Assembly: GCF_031877795.1 (NCBI RefSeq)
Contig: NC_133934.1
Location: 25,919,716 to 25,983,715 of the forward strand
Length of the DNA stretch: 64,000 bases
Source of the DNA: Strix aluco
Taxonomy: Eukaryota > Chordata > Aves > Strigiformes > Strigidae
Direction: 5' to 3'
A program made the translations under genes and the position numbers. Of the stretch, positions 40,401-51,912 are shown piece by piece (within the stretch, counting starts at the first letter, position 1; the number at the start of each line of letters is the position of its first letter). Below the pieces are notes generated by a model. The model was not told the origin of the DNA. It saw only the letters and a program-made list of their open reading frames with translations, and did no database searches.

Positions 40401-42389
40401 TAAAGGAGTGGCTGGAACAATAAAGATTGAGTTCTGCTTTGAAACCCTAAAGATACAATTTCTTTAATAATATGGAATAGCTGTTTCCAATTACAAGTGA
40501 ATTAGTTATTTTTGAAGGAAGAAGATGAAAAATTGTGAACAAATACAAGATGAGTTCACTATGAACTCAAGAGTGTGAGAAATCTGGATTTGACTGAAAA
40601 ACAGGAATTTGAAAGGGGTTTTTCCTTTGTAAGCTTAAAAAAAGCTAGGGAGTAGTAAAAATGGCTACATCATGCCACTAAGTGAGCAAACTTTTAAAAA
40701 TATTGCTGCTAGAATACATGAAATTTGCTAAACCCTCTTGAATTTTTCGACATGTATGTAATGTTGCTCTTTCTGCCAAGAGGCAGAGTGGTAATGAATA
40801 AAGGGCTCTGTCATGATTCATATTAGCTGAGGTTTGCTGTGCTAAATGTTTTTCATTTTTAACATTCAATTTGCATTTGCAGGAATCACCCTTCAGTTAT
40901 AGTTCAGCCAGGAAAGAGACCTTTACCTGTGGAATCTCCGGACACACAAAGAAAACGCAGAATACATCGATGTGATTATGAAGGCTGCAACAAAGTCTAC
41001 ACTAAAAGCTCCCATCTGAAAGCTCACAGAAGAACCCATACAGGTTTGAGCATTGCTATGCTTTTCTTTCATCAGGTCTATGGTAAAATAGTAGACTAAG
41101 CTGTTAGTTTGTGCTAATGGCCAGGTGACCACAGGTGTGAATAACAAAATAACAGAAGTTAGATCTGACATTGTTCTGAATATAATTACAGGCTGAGCAA
41201 AAGACAGAGGATGTAGCGGGAAAAACACACAACGAGACACTGTAAGCCAAAGCAGGATCACGGTGTATGCTGGTGTGCTTTACATTCACTGGCTCTTTGC
41301 TTATTTTCTGTCCAGTTGCTCACAGATTACTCATTCTGCACAGCCCATAAACACCAAATCAGTTCAAATTGCACTACCTCACCTCTTGCATCACTGTTAA
41401 ATTTGACTGAGACTTCCATGGGAGTAGCCCATTTGTAAAAGTCTGGACTGTGTGCCAAATACAAACACATCTGTTTTACGTGGACATGCTAACCACTGGT
41501 CCGATAGTGCTCTTTTCTGAGTGAGTGCTCCAATAAACATATCCCCATCTCTGTTCTCCACAGAAATGTTCATCTTGGCATACTGAATGCACATAGGCAC
41601 ATCCAATGTTTCTACAAAGATAGGGGACACTTTTAGGTAGAATGGAGCCCAGTTCATGTCTGTCTTACATCAAACCAGCACTTCACCTACTGGGCAGCAC
41701 AATGGTGTTAAGGAGAAGGAGGATGACATATTAGAAAGTAATGATTGAGAGAGATTTTAAGTGGAGTTACTTATGACAGTGGTGCCAGTTATTTATACTA
41801 CAGTAACTTCAAGAGATCACAATAAGATTTCTGTCTGCTATGCTGAATGGTAGCACCAGTCCTTTCCCCCAGCTAGTCTAGAATATGAGGTCCTGGTTTT
41901 GAAAATATGTGAACAAGTGCTGAAACCTTGACACTTCTGGGCTTGATGAGAGACAAAACAAGTGCTAATATGGCAGAGGGAGGAACAAAGACAATAATAA
42001 GTTGTGGCAGGAAACAATTTTTTGATCTGTTAAGTTTGACTACACAGTTTCTAGTGCAGAGTACTCTGCAGCCCAGTGCTGTTTGGAGGCTTTTTGAGTA
42101 AGCATTAAAGTACTTGCTGAAATTTGACAAGGCAAGAGGATAAATCTGTCAAATATTTAACTGATGTGTTTGTGTCTTAAATCCCCACTTCTGTGTTTCT
42201 TTTCCAGGTGAAAAACCGTACAAATGCACTTGGGAGGGATGCACGTGGAAGTTTGCTCGTTCTGATGAACTAACGCGGCATTTCCGCAAGCATACAGGAA
42301 TCAAACCTTTTCAGTGCCCAGACTGTGACCGTAGCTTTTCACGTTCGGACCATCTTGCTCTTCACAGAAAACGCCACATGCTAGTCTGA
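28418..42389 (+). CDS. KLF3: KLF3, Kruppel-like factor 3 (spliced, complete)
   Basis: Zinc-finger transcriptional repressor of the nucleus that binds CACCC/GC boxes and recruits CtBP. Coding exons are 28418-28474, 35306-35801, 36264-36414, 40883-41043 and 42208-42389. They sum to 1,047 nt, giving 348 aa plus TGA, close to the 345 aa of human KLF3, and every junction has GT/AG ends and a matching phase. Seen in the protein: start [13 protein letters not shown] with SUMO consensus IKQE at K10; CtBP motif PVDLT at residues 63-67; Ser/Pro-rich repression domain; second SUMO consensus IKVE at K201; three C2H2 fingers at the C-terminus (C265/C270/H283/H287, C295/C300/H313/H317, C325/C328/H341/H345) with a conserved TGEKP linker, ending HMLV. 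All zinc ligands are intact. The ATG has A at -3 and an in-frame stop upstream. No damage seen. Confidence 0.97.
28475..35305 (+). other. KLF3: KLF3 intron 2
   Basis: About 6.8 kb between GTAAGA and the acceptor TTCTGACAG. AT-rich, with frames no longer than 147 codons. The longest (30,464-30,907 minus) falls in a locally GC-richer patch and shows no known domain. I see no nested gene or obvious transposon. Confidence 0.75.
35306..35801 (+). CDS. KLF3: KLF3 coding exon 3 (repression domain)
   Basis: 496 nt coding residues 20-184 plus the first base of codon 185. It holds the tyrosine-rich N-terminal block, the PVDLT CtBP-interaction motif (63-67) and a Ser/Pro-rich region, then a strongly conserved hydrophobic stretch ending in ...[11 protein letters not shown]. 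The most diverged part relative to mammals is around residues 40-57, just before PVDLT. The donor is AAG/GTTGGT. Confidence 0.96.
35802..36263 (+). other. KLF3: KLF3 intron 3
   Basis: Short intron of 462 bp with donor GTTGGT and a pyrimidine-rich acceptor ending GATACAG. If retained, it would truncate the protein soon after exon 3, before the zinc fingers, since an in-frame stop appears by 35,860. Confidence 0.9.
36264..36414 (+). CDS. KLF3: KLF3 coding exon 4
   Basis: 151 nt that complete codon 185 and run to two bases of codon 235. It encodes the segment starting [10 protein letters not shown] and contains the second SUMO consensus IKVEPG at K201. Donor GTAAGT at 36,415. Less conserved than exons 5-6 but clearly KLF3. 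Confidence 0.94.
36415..40882 (+). other. KLF3: KLF3 intron 4
   Basis: About 4.5 kb between GTAAGT and TTTGCAG. A moderately GC-richer section lies at about 37,270-37,760, with small frames on both strands and no recognisable domain. Otherwise AT-rich with nothing identified. Confidence 0.8.
40883..41043 (+). CDS. KLF3: KLF3 coding exon 5 (first zinc finger)
   Basis: 161 nt encoding [14 protein letters not shown]..., the basic [10 protein letters not shown] stretch, and the whole first C2H2 finger (C265, C270, H283, H287) ending RRTHT. The next finger linker, TGEKP, is split across intron 5 as in other KLF genes. Donor GTTTGA is non-optimal. Confidence 0.97.
41044..42207 (+). other. KLF3: KLF3 intron 5
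   Basis: 1,164 bp between GTTTGA and the acceptor TTTCTTTTCCAG. The minus-strand frames of 61-112 codons overlapping or near exon 5 are shadows. Nothing else recognised. Confidence 0.9.
42208..42389 (+). CDS. KLF3: KLF3 terminal coding exon 6 (zinc fingers 2 and 3)
   Basis: 182 nt encoding fingers 2 and 3 with complete CCHH ligand sets and the specificity helices RSDELTR and RSDHLAL typical of the KLF/SP family. These residues contact GC-rich CACCC-box DNA. The protein ends HMLV and stops at TGA 42387-42389. Confidence 0.98.
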
Positions 42390-45300
42390 ATGTCTTCTGT
42401 CCCTGACTCCTGTCACACCTTTTTTTTTTTTTTTTTCCACATACGCATTTTAATTTGGATTCAGCTGGTCTGAATCTTGGAGTTTATACCATTAAAAGCT
42501 TATGTATGGTCAGTAACAGATGTTATCTAACCCTTCCATGTCCTTGCCACGGGTCAGACCTAAAGAATGTGAACACTTCTTTTTTTTCTCCTGGGGATGC
42601 TAAGCAAACCCTTTCTGCAGACAGTATGTTTCATGTATTCCATTGTGAATAAGGGAATTTGTAAACTAACAGCTTTTGTTGGTTTCTTCATATAATCAAC
42701 CCAACATATACTGATAAAGTAGTAAATGTTACTGAATATCCAAAATGCTAGTCCTTGCCAGAGACTTTTATTTATGTACCCTGTAAGGGATACACTCTCA
42801 TTTTCTGCTTAACAATGCAATGAATGGACTCTCCCAACCATGTTGATTTCTGCAATATGGTTAATATAACAGTTTTAGAAAGGCACCTGATTCAGAAATC
42901 CCCTCTGCCCAAACAGTGAATAACACTGTAGAAATAAATCTAAACAATATAATTACTTTACAGAAAGATCGAGTCACAGTATAATTTACCCCAGTCAAGA
43001 AGAAAAATTGGCAGGAATTGGTCTATACATAATACCGTGTCTCTAAACCGATGTCATCTGTCCTCTGTATTATAGTGTAGTATATATCCTTGTTTTTATT
43101 GCGTAATGCCCTGGTGGATCTGTTAAATGAAGACCTTGTGTGACACTGTATGTCTGGTTTCTGTGCAAGTGTATGGATGGAACACACACGGTACTCTTCT
43201 CTGATGTGGCATTAAATGATATTCATAGAAGCCTACCACACCTTATTTCAGGGATATAGACTATCCCCCTACAATCACTCCCCTACATTTCCTCTAAAGA
43301 ATTTTTTCTCTTTGCTGTACCTCAGAAAATAGCAATCATGAAAAATGCTCCAACCTGTATTGTTGCCAGTGCCACTTTAATACACTACAGTATTTAAAAT
43401 TATTAATCCACAATATTTTTATGAGAAGATGGCATCAGATATGAAGTGCTTCTGATGTAAATTGAGTCATGTATCTCTTTTGGATAAAGACATGTACCAA
43501 ATCATCCATTTGATAACTCTGATTTGTGAGTCTGGTAGTAGGTGGACGAAGCTTCCCTGTGGATGTGTCTGTTGCATTAAAATGTCACATCAGCAAGTCC
43601 TAACCCCCATGTCAGTTAGGAAACACAACTCAACAGATAAAATAAACTGAATTCAAGCAACCTGCAGTTGACCCTAGAAATGTTCCTGTCTCTGGAAGCC
43701 TGCTCAAAGGAAGGTTTCTGTCTTTATTAGCTGGCAGACTTTGTGGCATTGCAAGGAAACAGGATGTATTTCTCTAGGCTCTCGGGCACCAGAGCATTTT
43801 CTTCTTACCCCTACGTAAGGTAAACACGATTCCCTGCAAATTAAACATACTGAAGTCAGATCTTCATTTCTCTTGGAAAAACCCACTGGAAAATGGAGGG
43901 GTGAGGGGAGGAGAAGTTTCATAAAACTCTCCAGGAAGAGGCAGGTGGAGTGTCCATCTGCAGGTGGGTGTATTTGAGCTCATGGAGCAGGTAGGCTGTG
44001 CTTCTATATCCTGTGGAGTCCAACAGCAAACGAAAATAATTTTGCAGAGGCGAGAGTTTGAGTGCAAAGAGCCTTCCCTTGGTGATAGTTTACCAGCTGT
44101 TCTGCTGACATCCACATACCCATAGAATTAGAGGAGAGGATCTGTACTTCTTGGAGAAAAAAGCTCCTGCGTCAATTGCTGTGAAATACAAAGTATTGTT
44201 CCAGTTATTTAACAAAGCATACACGTGGGAATATGGAACCAGCAATTTTATTTAAGGAATAGAGCCCTGAACATGTGCTCTACAAAGAGGAAAACAGGGC
44301 TTTGCAAAGCAGGGCTGGGAATGTTGCTGCAAAGCTTTTGTGAGGAAGACCCATGTGCTCTGTTACAGCACCATACATCCTCACCACTTTGCTAGGACTG
44401 AGGGAAGTTAACACCAGATCTATTCTTGTAACTGGCCCTCATCTGCTTATCTGGGGAGCTGAGAAACCTGGGAGATGAATCGAACTTTTTTTGTTAGACC
44501 AGGTTGTTACTAACATTGAGGAACTTGCAGGGAAGAGCATTATATTAATGAGCAGCTGTTCTAGAATGGAGATTTTTGTTGGATATTTTTATTGTCAGTG
44601 GTAGCAGAATTGGCCTCCTTCATTAGGCTCTAGGTTTTAATGGCAGTTCTACAAATGCAGACACATCACTGACAGAGGCTGTGCGGAGCCCCTGTAGCAT
44701 CAGTCGCAAGTCTACAGATATTTAGTATGCTGGGATGAAAACAATTCTCTATTATAGTCTAGGGAAAAAAGTGGATGAGATCCTATAAAAATAAGCAGCT
44801 TAATGGCAGCTGGTCCCATCTTTAGCTTAACAAATGCAGATGCATAAGATTCGTGATGTTTAAGGAACATTCCAATGTTCTCTTTGTCTTTTAAGGTTTT
44901 CACAAAATGTTTTCTTTAACCTTTTTTTTTTAATTTAGAAATCTAAAATCAAGTACCCTAAAAGCAGAACTTCTTTGCAAGTTAATTCGGATAATTTAAT
45001 CTAGGTTATTTGCCATGCTTATTCATTAGCCTGTGTATGTTTTTCCTGAAAATATTTATGCTAATGGTAGGGACAAATACAGTGGAGATTCAATAGAACT
45101 TTAAAATATCTTTATTCATGTGCCTTGTGATTTAGGACAACAGAAATTTAAATATTAAATATAAATATTTGAGATTATTTCATATAAATGCCTTGCTTAT
45201 AGGATTTTTCACTTGTGTCTGTGGTGTCTTTTTGTGGGATGTCAAAAAAGTCAAAATACGTAATGTGAATTTACATCTTAACTGGCTCATTGATTCATTT

Positions 45301-46215
45301 TAGCAAACTGATTTGAGGGGTATCTTGTAATTTTTAAATATACACATTAAATACTTTTTAAAACCAGTCCTTCCATCTTGGCCCTAAAGAGAAGCCAGTT
45401 TAGATAGAAAGACAGAAAACCCTAATCCTGCAAAACATGTGTATTTTAAAAACCCACCTTTTTCCCTAGCAGAACTTACACAGTTACACTGTGCAGTAAC
45501 AGGTAATACTGATTTACTAAAATGGGCCTGTTTAAGCCATTTGATTACAATAAATTACTGGTTTCTAAGACAATCGCAAAAAATTATTAATGTGTGTGGT
45601 TTCATTTAAATATACACCACCATTCTGCAGTGATATTTCTAATGCCACATCTTGTGCAAATATGTTGTCTCTGTCAAGGTTAGCAACATGTAGATGAACA
45701 CATCCTTTCTATAAAAAATTACAAAGCATTTTACGTATCTTAAGAGGGCTACACCAGTTTTCATTATATTTTACAGGTATTAGCACTTTTAAAAAATTTA
45801 AATATTAGAGGGTCAAAATAATCTTTCTGCTTAGCATCTCTCACCTGCAAATATAGCAGGGATGTTATATTTACTTTAATACTTGTATAAACTATGCAGA
45901 AATTTTTTAATAAAACGTAATATATTTTATAAGCTAATAAGACTGAATGGATAAGTAAAGGTTTCTAGTGTGCATTACTATAACTTACAACTATGGAGAC
46001 ATTTTGGTAATCTTTTCTTACTAAAGATGTGAATGTTTAATGTACTTTCACTGTTTCTACTTTGGTAGTCCAATGGGAATTCAGTAATGACATTTTGTCA
46101 TGTCAAACTGTGAACATAAATTTGTACTGTACAGTCCTCATACTATATTTAGGATACAATGCCTATGTATTATACTTGTTAATAAAACCCTCAGAATATT
46201 GTTTGTGGTCATGTC
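42390..46215 (+). other. KLF3: KLF3 3' untranslated region (inferred extent)
   Basis: AT-rich sequence following the stop codon with no coding signal. It starts with a T17 run (42,420-42,436). Candidate polyadenylation signals AATAAA occur at 42,933, 43,641, 45,549, 45,909 and 46,181. The last is followed by a GT-rich stretch (GTTTGTGGTCATGT) and fits a main distal end near 46.2 kb. Mammalian KLF3 transcripts also have a long 3' UTR of several kilobases. The earlier signals may give shorter isoforms. Confidence 0.7.
46181..46186 (+). terminator. KLF3: Candidate distal KLF3 polyadenylation signal
   Basis: AATAAA with a GT-rich downstream element about 15-30 bases later. Just beyond it the sequence changes character to GC-rich minisatellite and LTR DNA. 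Confidence 0.55.
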
Positions 46216-46377
46216 ATCATATGCTGTACAACAAAGAGCAGTGACACGATCACAAGGGCCAGGCGTGCGCAGGGGTCCCTGATGGTTCCAGGCAGTATGC
46301 GGGACCCCTGGGTTTTCGGAGGGCCCTTCTGCAGTCCCGTGCACACCTCCTGTGTGTACCTGCCCGCGTGAGACCGA

Positions 46378-46415
46378 GGGCAGGGCAGGGCAGGAGCAGG
46401 CAGGGCAGGAGCAGG
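46378..46415. repeat. Left part of a 15-bp minisatellite
   Basis: Units of AGGCAGGGCAGGAGC type, roughly two and a half copies. The array resumes with nearly the same unit at 47,829, on the other side of the LTR-like insertion. Confidence 0.85.
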
Positions 46416-47828
46416 TGTCCCGATCCAATGTCGGGGGAGGTTTCGATATGATCCCAAGAGTGAGATTAAGACACAAACAAGGTCAAATGCCATATACCCA
46501 AACCGGGTTTTTATTATTAAAGAAGTGAAGAGGGGTAGCGATAGGACAGAATGGAAGGAAAAGACAGAAATAAAGCAAGGATGCGGGATAGGTCTGCAAG
46601 AATAGTCACCACCATGGATCCAGTGGCGTCCCGTTGGTCCTCAGTCTTCAGTTCTTCGATGGTGGGTGCACACGAATCAAGCTTCAATGGTAGTGTTACC
46701 GAAAAACTTGGAATAAAACTTATCAACACCAATTTGATGTAGATAAGCAGACACTTCTTTATTGACGGCCGGGTGCGCGGGTGAATCCTTTCACCAACGA
46801 CGCACACCATGCACCAAAATCATACATCTTATATAAACTCACTCATACATATTCATTAAGTATTCATGCATAAACATAACAATTCCTGGAAATCATTATC
46901 ATACTCTCCTCCTATTTCCAATTCTGCGCAGTAGAGTCCAGAAACACCTGGAAATGGGTCTGGGGTGTAATGTGAGTCGGTGGTTAATGAGTCAGTGGTC
47001 GCGATCTCCCCCTGTCGGAATTACCTATTGCATGAGGACAATGTTTCTTGGCTTAAACATATATATTGCTTCAGCCGATTTCCCCATTTTCCCATTAATT
47101 TGGATTCTGACATCTCTCTGCATTCTTTCAGGTTATTAAATACCTTATAAGTAAAAGTTATATATATAAATCATCTTGAATCTTAAGCCTGTTATCTAGT
47201 TCTAAATGTTCCTACTAGGTGATTCTGACCAATTCTTTCGGTCTTGGTACAGGGCTGTACAGGGGAGTTCGTAGTAGCCTTGGTTCCTGTATAGAGTGCA
47301 AATGCAGCATATGATTTTTACTAAATATCTTCTATATTCCTATTAAAGCTAAACAAATTAATACTAATCTATATTAAATCAATAACATATCAAATCAGTA
47401 ACAGTAGACACATACTGAGAAAATTTTCTGCTGCCTAAGTTCATCGTATCCACTGATTAACATATCTGCTCGCCTTTAGGTTTTTTTTTCCTCTGGTCCA
47501 ACAGGTTTTGTTGCATCTGGCTTCAGGGCAGGAACCTTTGCCTCTTGTCAGTTCATTAGCAATGCATGTATGGGGTCTGGCCTACACAGTAGAGCCACAA
47601 ATGGCTACAGGATGGGGCAACTCAGCACACGTCTGCCCCTTTGAGGCTTGTCTAAAGAGTCCAATCAATGCAACCGCAAAGAAGTGAGGGGGTGCATCCT
47701 TCAATACACTCCCGCTTCTCTGGGCGACATCCCCCAGACCAATTCACAGGCCGCAGCAGCTTCTCTTGGAGGTTTGCACAGACACAAGCAAGCTTTGAGG
47801 CAGTCATAGGACATTTCAGTCTCTCACA
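46416..47828 (-). mobile_element. Probable solitary LTR of an endogenous retrovirus
   Basis: A 1,413-bp segment starts TGTCC and ends TCACA on the + strand and is flanked on both sides by GCAGG, a possible 5-bp target duplication. Read on the minus strand it has LTR features in the right order: a TATATAAG box (46,829-46,836), AATAAAG about 70 bases downstream (complement of 46,758-46,763) and a second AATAAA (complement of 46,510-46,515). No gag, pol or env reading frame is visible, which suggests a solo LTR left by recombination. Caveats: the flanking minisatellite itself repeats GCAGG, the element is long for an LTR, and I cannot name the family. A composite of LTR plus leader fragment is possible. 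Confidence 0.62.
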
Positions 47829-47879
47829 GCAGGCAGGGCAGGAGCGGGCAGGGCAGGAGCGGGCAGGGCAGGAGCGGGC
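47829..47879. repeat. Right part of the 15-bp minisatellite
   Basis: Just over three copies of GGGCAGGGCAGGAGC. Together with the left part it forms one array interrupted by the LTR-like insertion. The right copies carry a G where the left copies carry an A. Confidence 0.88.
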
Positions 47880-50800
47880 TCTGCCTGTACGCACCTGCAC
47901 TGCTTCTTCTAGCTCCTGTGCCGTGGAGGAGCTGTACCCAGCACTGCATTTAGTGGCAAACTCATGGAAATAGTTTACTTGCTTCTAATTAAGGCATTCT
48001 AATTAGTCCATTGATGGGTCTGGAGCACCAAACATAGGAGTCTGCATATTTTATCACTCGCAAAACGGCTGTCTGGGCCTGTTCCTTTAGCCATGCTCTT
48101 CCCCACAGCCCTTTCCCAGGCCAGGGTGCCAGAGCAGTCAGTGCAGGTGCAGACTGCCAACGCATCGATGCCCACGAATCCTGATCCCCTCTGGGCACAC
48201 CCGCATGCTTTGCTAAGAGATGATGATGTGTAGAGCTGACAAAGAATGGGTTTTATTTCTTCACGCTTTTTCAGATGCCTAAAAAGAGTGAGCCCAGTTG
48301 AATTCACTATGCATCTCTTAATACTTCCCGTTCCTGCTGAGGTAATTGCACCTGGACGTTGGCCTGTTGCTGCCTGGGACCCCGCAGATCAGGGTGGTGA
48401 GTGCCTACACTTTGCCATAGTGACATACAGAAAGGAAAGCAGGTAGATTAGAAAATAGGTATAAAAATAAAACTCTGCTAACAGAGTGTGAGAAAATGAC
48501 CAGCATGTGTTTCTTGGCATCCCGCTTGAAAATAGGGATTGCTCATTGTAAAGCAAGAGTCAGCGCTCACATCATGCTGTTGATTTACAAGGTTCATTTG
48601 TCAGCAAACTAGTCAGTATCTGCACTCCACAGCCTGCTCGGGGGAGGGACCAATGGCATCGGGGATAGAGTCACAGCCACTGACCCCGTGTGGGAACTGC
48701 CACAAGGAAGGGCTGGCTTATCCTCACCTCTCTTCTCTAGCCCACGCACACCTGCGAGTGGCTCCTGCATTTGCTGGACCGAGATGATTATCTATTTCAG
48801 TTTTCCTAAAAGGCAAAATGCGTTGTATGTATTCCAGCATGAGCTATCATTCTCAGGAAATAGTGATAATTTAATCGGACACTGGGTGTCACCCTTAGCC
48901 TGAGAAAAAGGCAAAATTTAAGCTTACGAACTCTGGCCTGGCAGAACACTAACAAAATCGATACACAATGTTGCTTTCATGTGTGGTTCAAGGTCTGTGA
49001 GATCAGTGAGAGCAACACCTGACATCATTTTTATAAATACGGGCGTTAGTATGACAGTATTTCAAGAGTTCAACCAGATACTCATGTCCTGTAAGTCTTG
49101 CAAACTTCTTCCCAAGAAGCAGCTTTAGGAACACATTTAAAAAAAAAAAAAAAAATCTTCAACAGCAGCATAAAAAACAGTGAAGAAAAGAAGTTGCTAC
49201 ATTTGGCCAAAACAAAAAATAATCAACACATGTATGGTCTGAACAGAAACTGAGTTTCAGGGAACAAGAAAATGGAAGTTCCAACACAGAAGTGATGAGA
49301 AACTCTGTCAAATGGTAACATGAAAAAATAAAATCAAAATGAATCTGCTTTACCAAAGGAACTCAGAAGTGTATTCAGCTGTAGTGTACTGGACAGTATG
49401 TAAATACCTGAAATACTTGGCATGTGCAGAACGATTTGTGAGCTAGGAAGGACAGAGTATAAAGGGGTGTTACAGGGTTAATATCTTAAAACAATACGCA
49501 TGACAGACTTGAGAAACTATTCCTTTCACACCTACCAACAACTTAGGTTTCAGAACAGTCTTAAAGCTGAGGGACTCTTCCATGGCCCAGACCCTGTATA
49601 TTATTTAGGACATAAAACCCAGTTTGCTGATGCATTACATTTACAGGGACCGGAAAGCCTGGTTTGAGAAATGTTACTTCCTCTTTTCTTGTCTAGTAAA
49701 CAGGACAGAATATGTGCCCATTAAAACATTACCACAAAGTGTGAATGCTAATCATGTCCTTAGACTGTAATGCTTGGGAGGGGAAGAAGTGTTTCAGGAA
49801 GGAGTGGCACAGCATTCTGGTAGCATTCTCCACTGTAAAGCACAGAGGAGCCCTGGAGAGGTAAAGGCTACAAAACTCCTAACCAGCTTAACGTGCACTG
49901 ACCTCTGCGATCGAACAGTTCCTTAAGTACCCAAGAGCTGTATAGCACACAAGCCTTAAATTACAGACAGATGTAACTCTGGCTGTAGCTGAAATAAAGA
50001 AGCACTAAAGCTTAGCCAGGCAACTGCCTAAGAGCAGACAGCAATGATACAGAGGAAGTAAAGAACCTGCAGCCAGACGGATGCTGTACAGTCGGGAAAA
50101 ACCTGTTAAGAAGGAACCATTGCAGCTCCAGTGGCACATTCAGGCTGCAGCCCCAGGTTTAGCATTACTACTTCTGTGGAAAGCACTTCACAGCCTGCTA
50201 TAACTGGCTGGCTGGCACACAAGGTTTGCGATGCACTTTCGGCAGTGCCACATGGTGCCCAATGCCCCTGGCCACCATGTTGGGTTGCCATGAAGCACAA
50301 CTGACTGTCAGGGTAGGGTAAAGCTTTCCTGACTTGAACTCCTGCAGAGCACTAAGCTCCTCTGTGTCTTTGAACATCTCCCCTCATCATAAATAATTTG
50401 CTTTTCAAGCATGCTGCATCCATCAGTTCCCACTGAAGTACTAAAGGTTTAGCAGCCCTTTTTAAGGTACACAAAGAATGCTTGGTTCTGGCTTTGGGGA
50501 AGGGGGAGATCTCAGTTATGTGTTGTCACAGCAGTCAGTAGCCAACTTCCCTTCACCTGAAATTAAGACTTAATAGAGATTTTTAGCCCTTCTTTCCAAA
50601 GCTCTACACTGACAGACAGGCATGTAGCATCCTGCTGCGATACTGAGCTGGTAGGTGGGTACACAGCAGTGTCTCAGCATCTCTGGACACCGGGAAGCTC
50701 TCCTGTAGCTTCCCATCCACTGCTTCATCTAGCTACCACCACCCATGCCTGGCAGGTGCTCAGTCAGCTGCCTCAGCAAGTGTTAAGGATCACATCCTCT

Positions 50801-51912
50801 TACTGGCTTGCTCACCTGCACATGCTGCTCACAGTTGTGATCAGAGGGCTCTGCACTTCCATTAAGCCGTAAGTATAATTATACAACTCCTCATCACCAG
50901 TGAAATGACACCAGGAAATTTAATAACAGATAAAAAATGAGAGGTTTATTAGATTGTCAAATTAAATCCAAGCACAGCAAATGATTAGATGTCTCCTATC
51001 ATCAAATACCATTAGTTTAATCAGTTTTATTTTAGCAGAGAAGTTATTTCCCAATGAAAATTACTCCTTTTTCACCTGCTGATTAAAAGGGCAAGGTTAA
51101 GAGAGTTCACTGAAAGTCTGGGGATATTAAGGGGATTCATCTCCAAACATCAAGCTTCTATGTTTTAGAAAACAGGAGAAACAAGCAATTCAATATAGCT
51201 TGATATGATCATAGCAGAAAGCAGCAATATTATAATACTATAAAAATTTCATAAGTTCAGATATTAACTATTATTTTGAAGACAACGAACAGTGAATTCT
51301 AATCTAGGCAAGTGGGAATGTTTAGTACAGCAAAGGAAGAAGAATGATAAACAGGGACTAATGGCTCCAACTTTCAATTCTTACCCAGGGAAGTCTCTGT
51401 CTGTGATGAAGGGAAAGATTTCCAGGAAAGGAAAACAGGCCGAAGGTGTAGAGATACTGTACCTTTGACTTTTACTGTACCAATGTACAGGAAGGGATTT
51501 AAACAAGAGCTTTCTTCTTCTTTGTATTATTTAATTAAACCCAAGGAAACAGATCCCTACCACCTAAACCTCACAACATCCATGTCAGAACAAAGATTAA
51601 ATGCATGCCATGACAGTCCTGATGACATCGAACCAACCACTATTTTTGTTACTTTCAAATATTGATTTCAATGGGAAAAGTCCAAAATAAATGCAATCCA
51701 AGTCTACAAAAATATGTGCAATCACTATGAAAATTTCTCTCTCCTTCTCTTTGTCGATGATGGGCAACTACAGAAGATTTCTGACTACTTTCATGACTAG
51801 AATAAGCAATAGCAATTTCCAAATGTATCACAATTACATTTTGCTACAAACTAGGAATACTGTAAAAAACTATAAAAAATTGATTGAAACAATTTAATGC
51901 AAGACAGTCGAG
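47880..51912. other. Intergenic DNA between KLF3 and TLR1LA
   Basis: About 4 kb with no gene recognised. It includes an A17 run at 49,139-49,155. AATAAA complements at 51,027-51,032 and 50,945-50,950 could serve the minus-strand TLR gene, which would place its 3' UTR in the right-hand kilobase. Small frames (60-102 codons) show no family features. Confidence 0.55.
51027..51032 (-). terminator. Candidate polyadenylation signal for TLR1LA
   Basis: TTTATT on the + strand, i.e. AATAAA on the gene strand, about 0.9 kb after the stop codon. A second signal lies at 50,945-50,950, and an ATTAAA variant (51,893-51,898) lies only about 15 bases after the stop. Which is used cannot be told from sequence. 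Confidence 0.3.

Noticed and set aside
47829-47879. CRISPR-like or coding repeat (ERAGQ repeats)
   Set aside because: Head-to-tail minisatellite without spacers in a vertebrate genome; the peptide repeat is only its translation.
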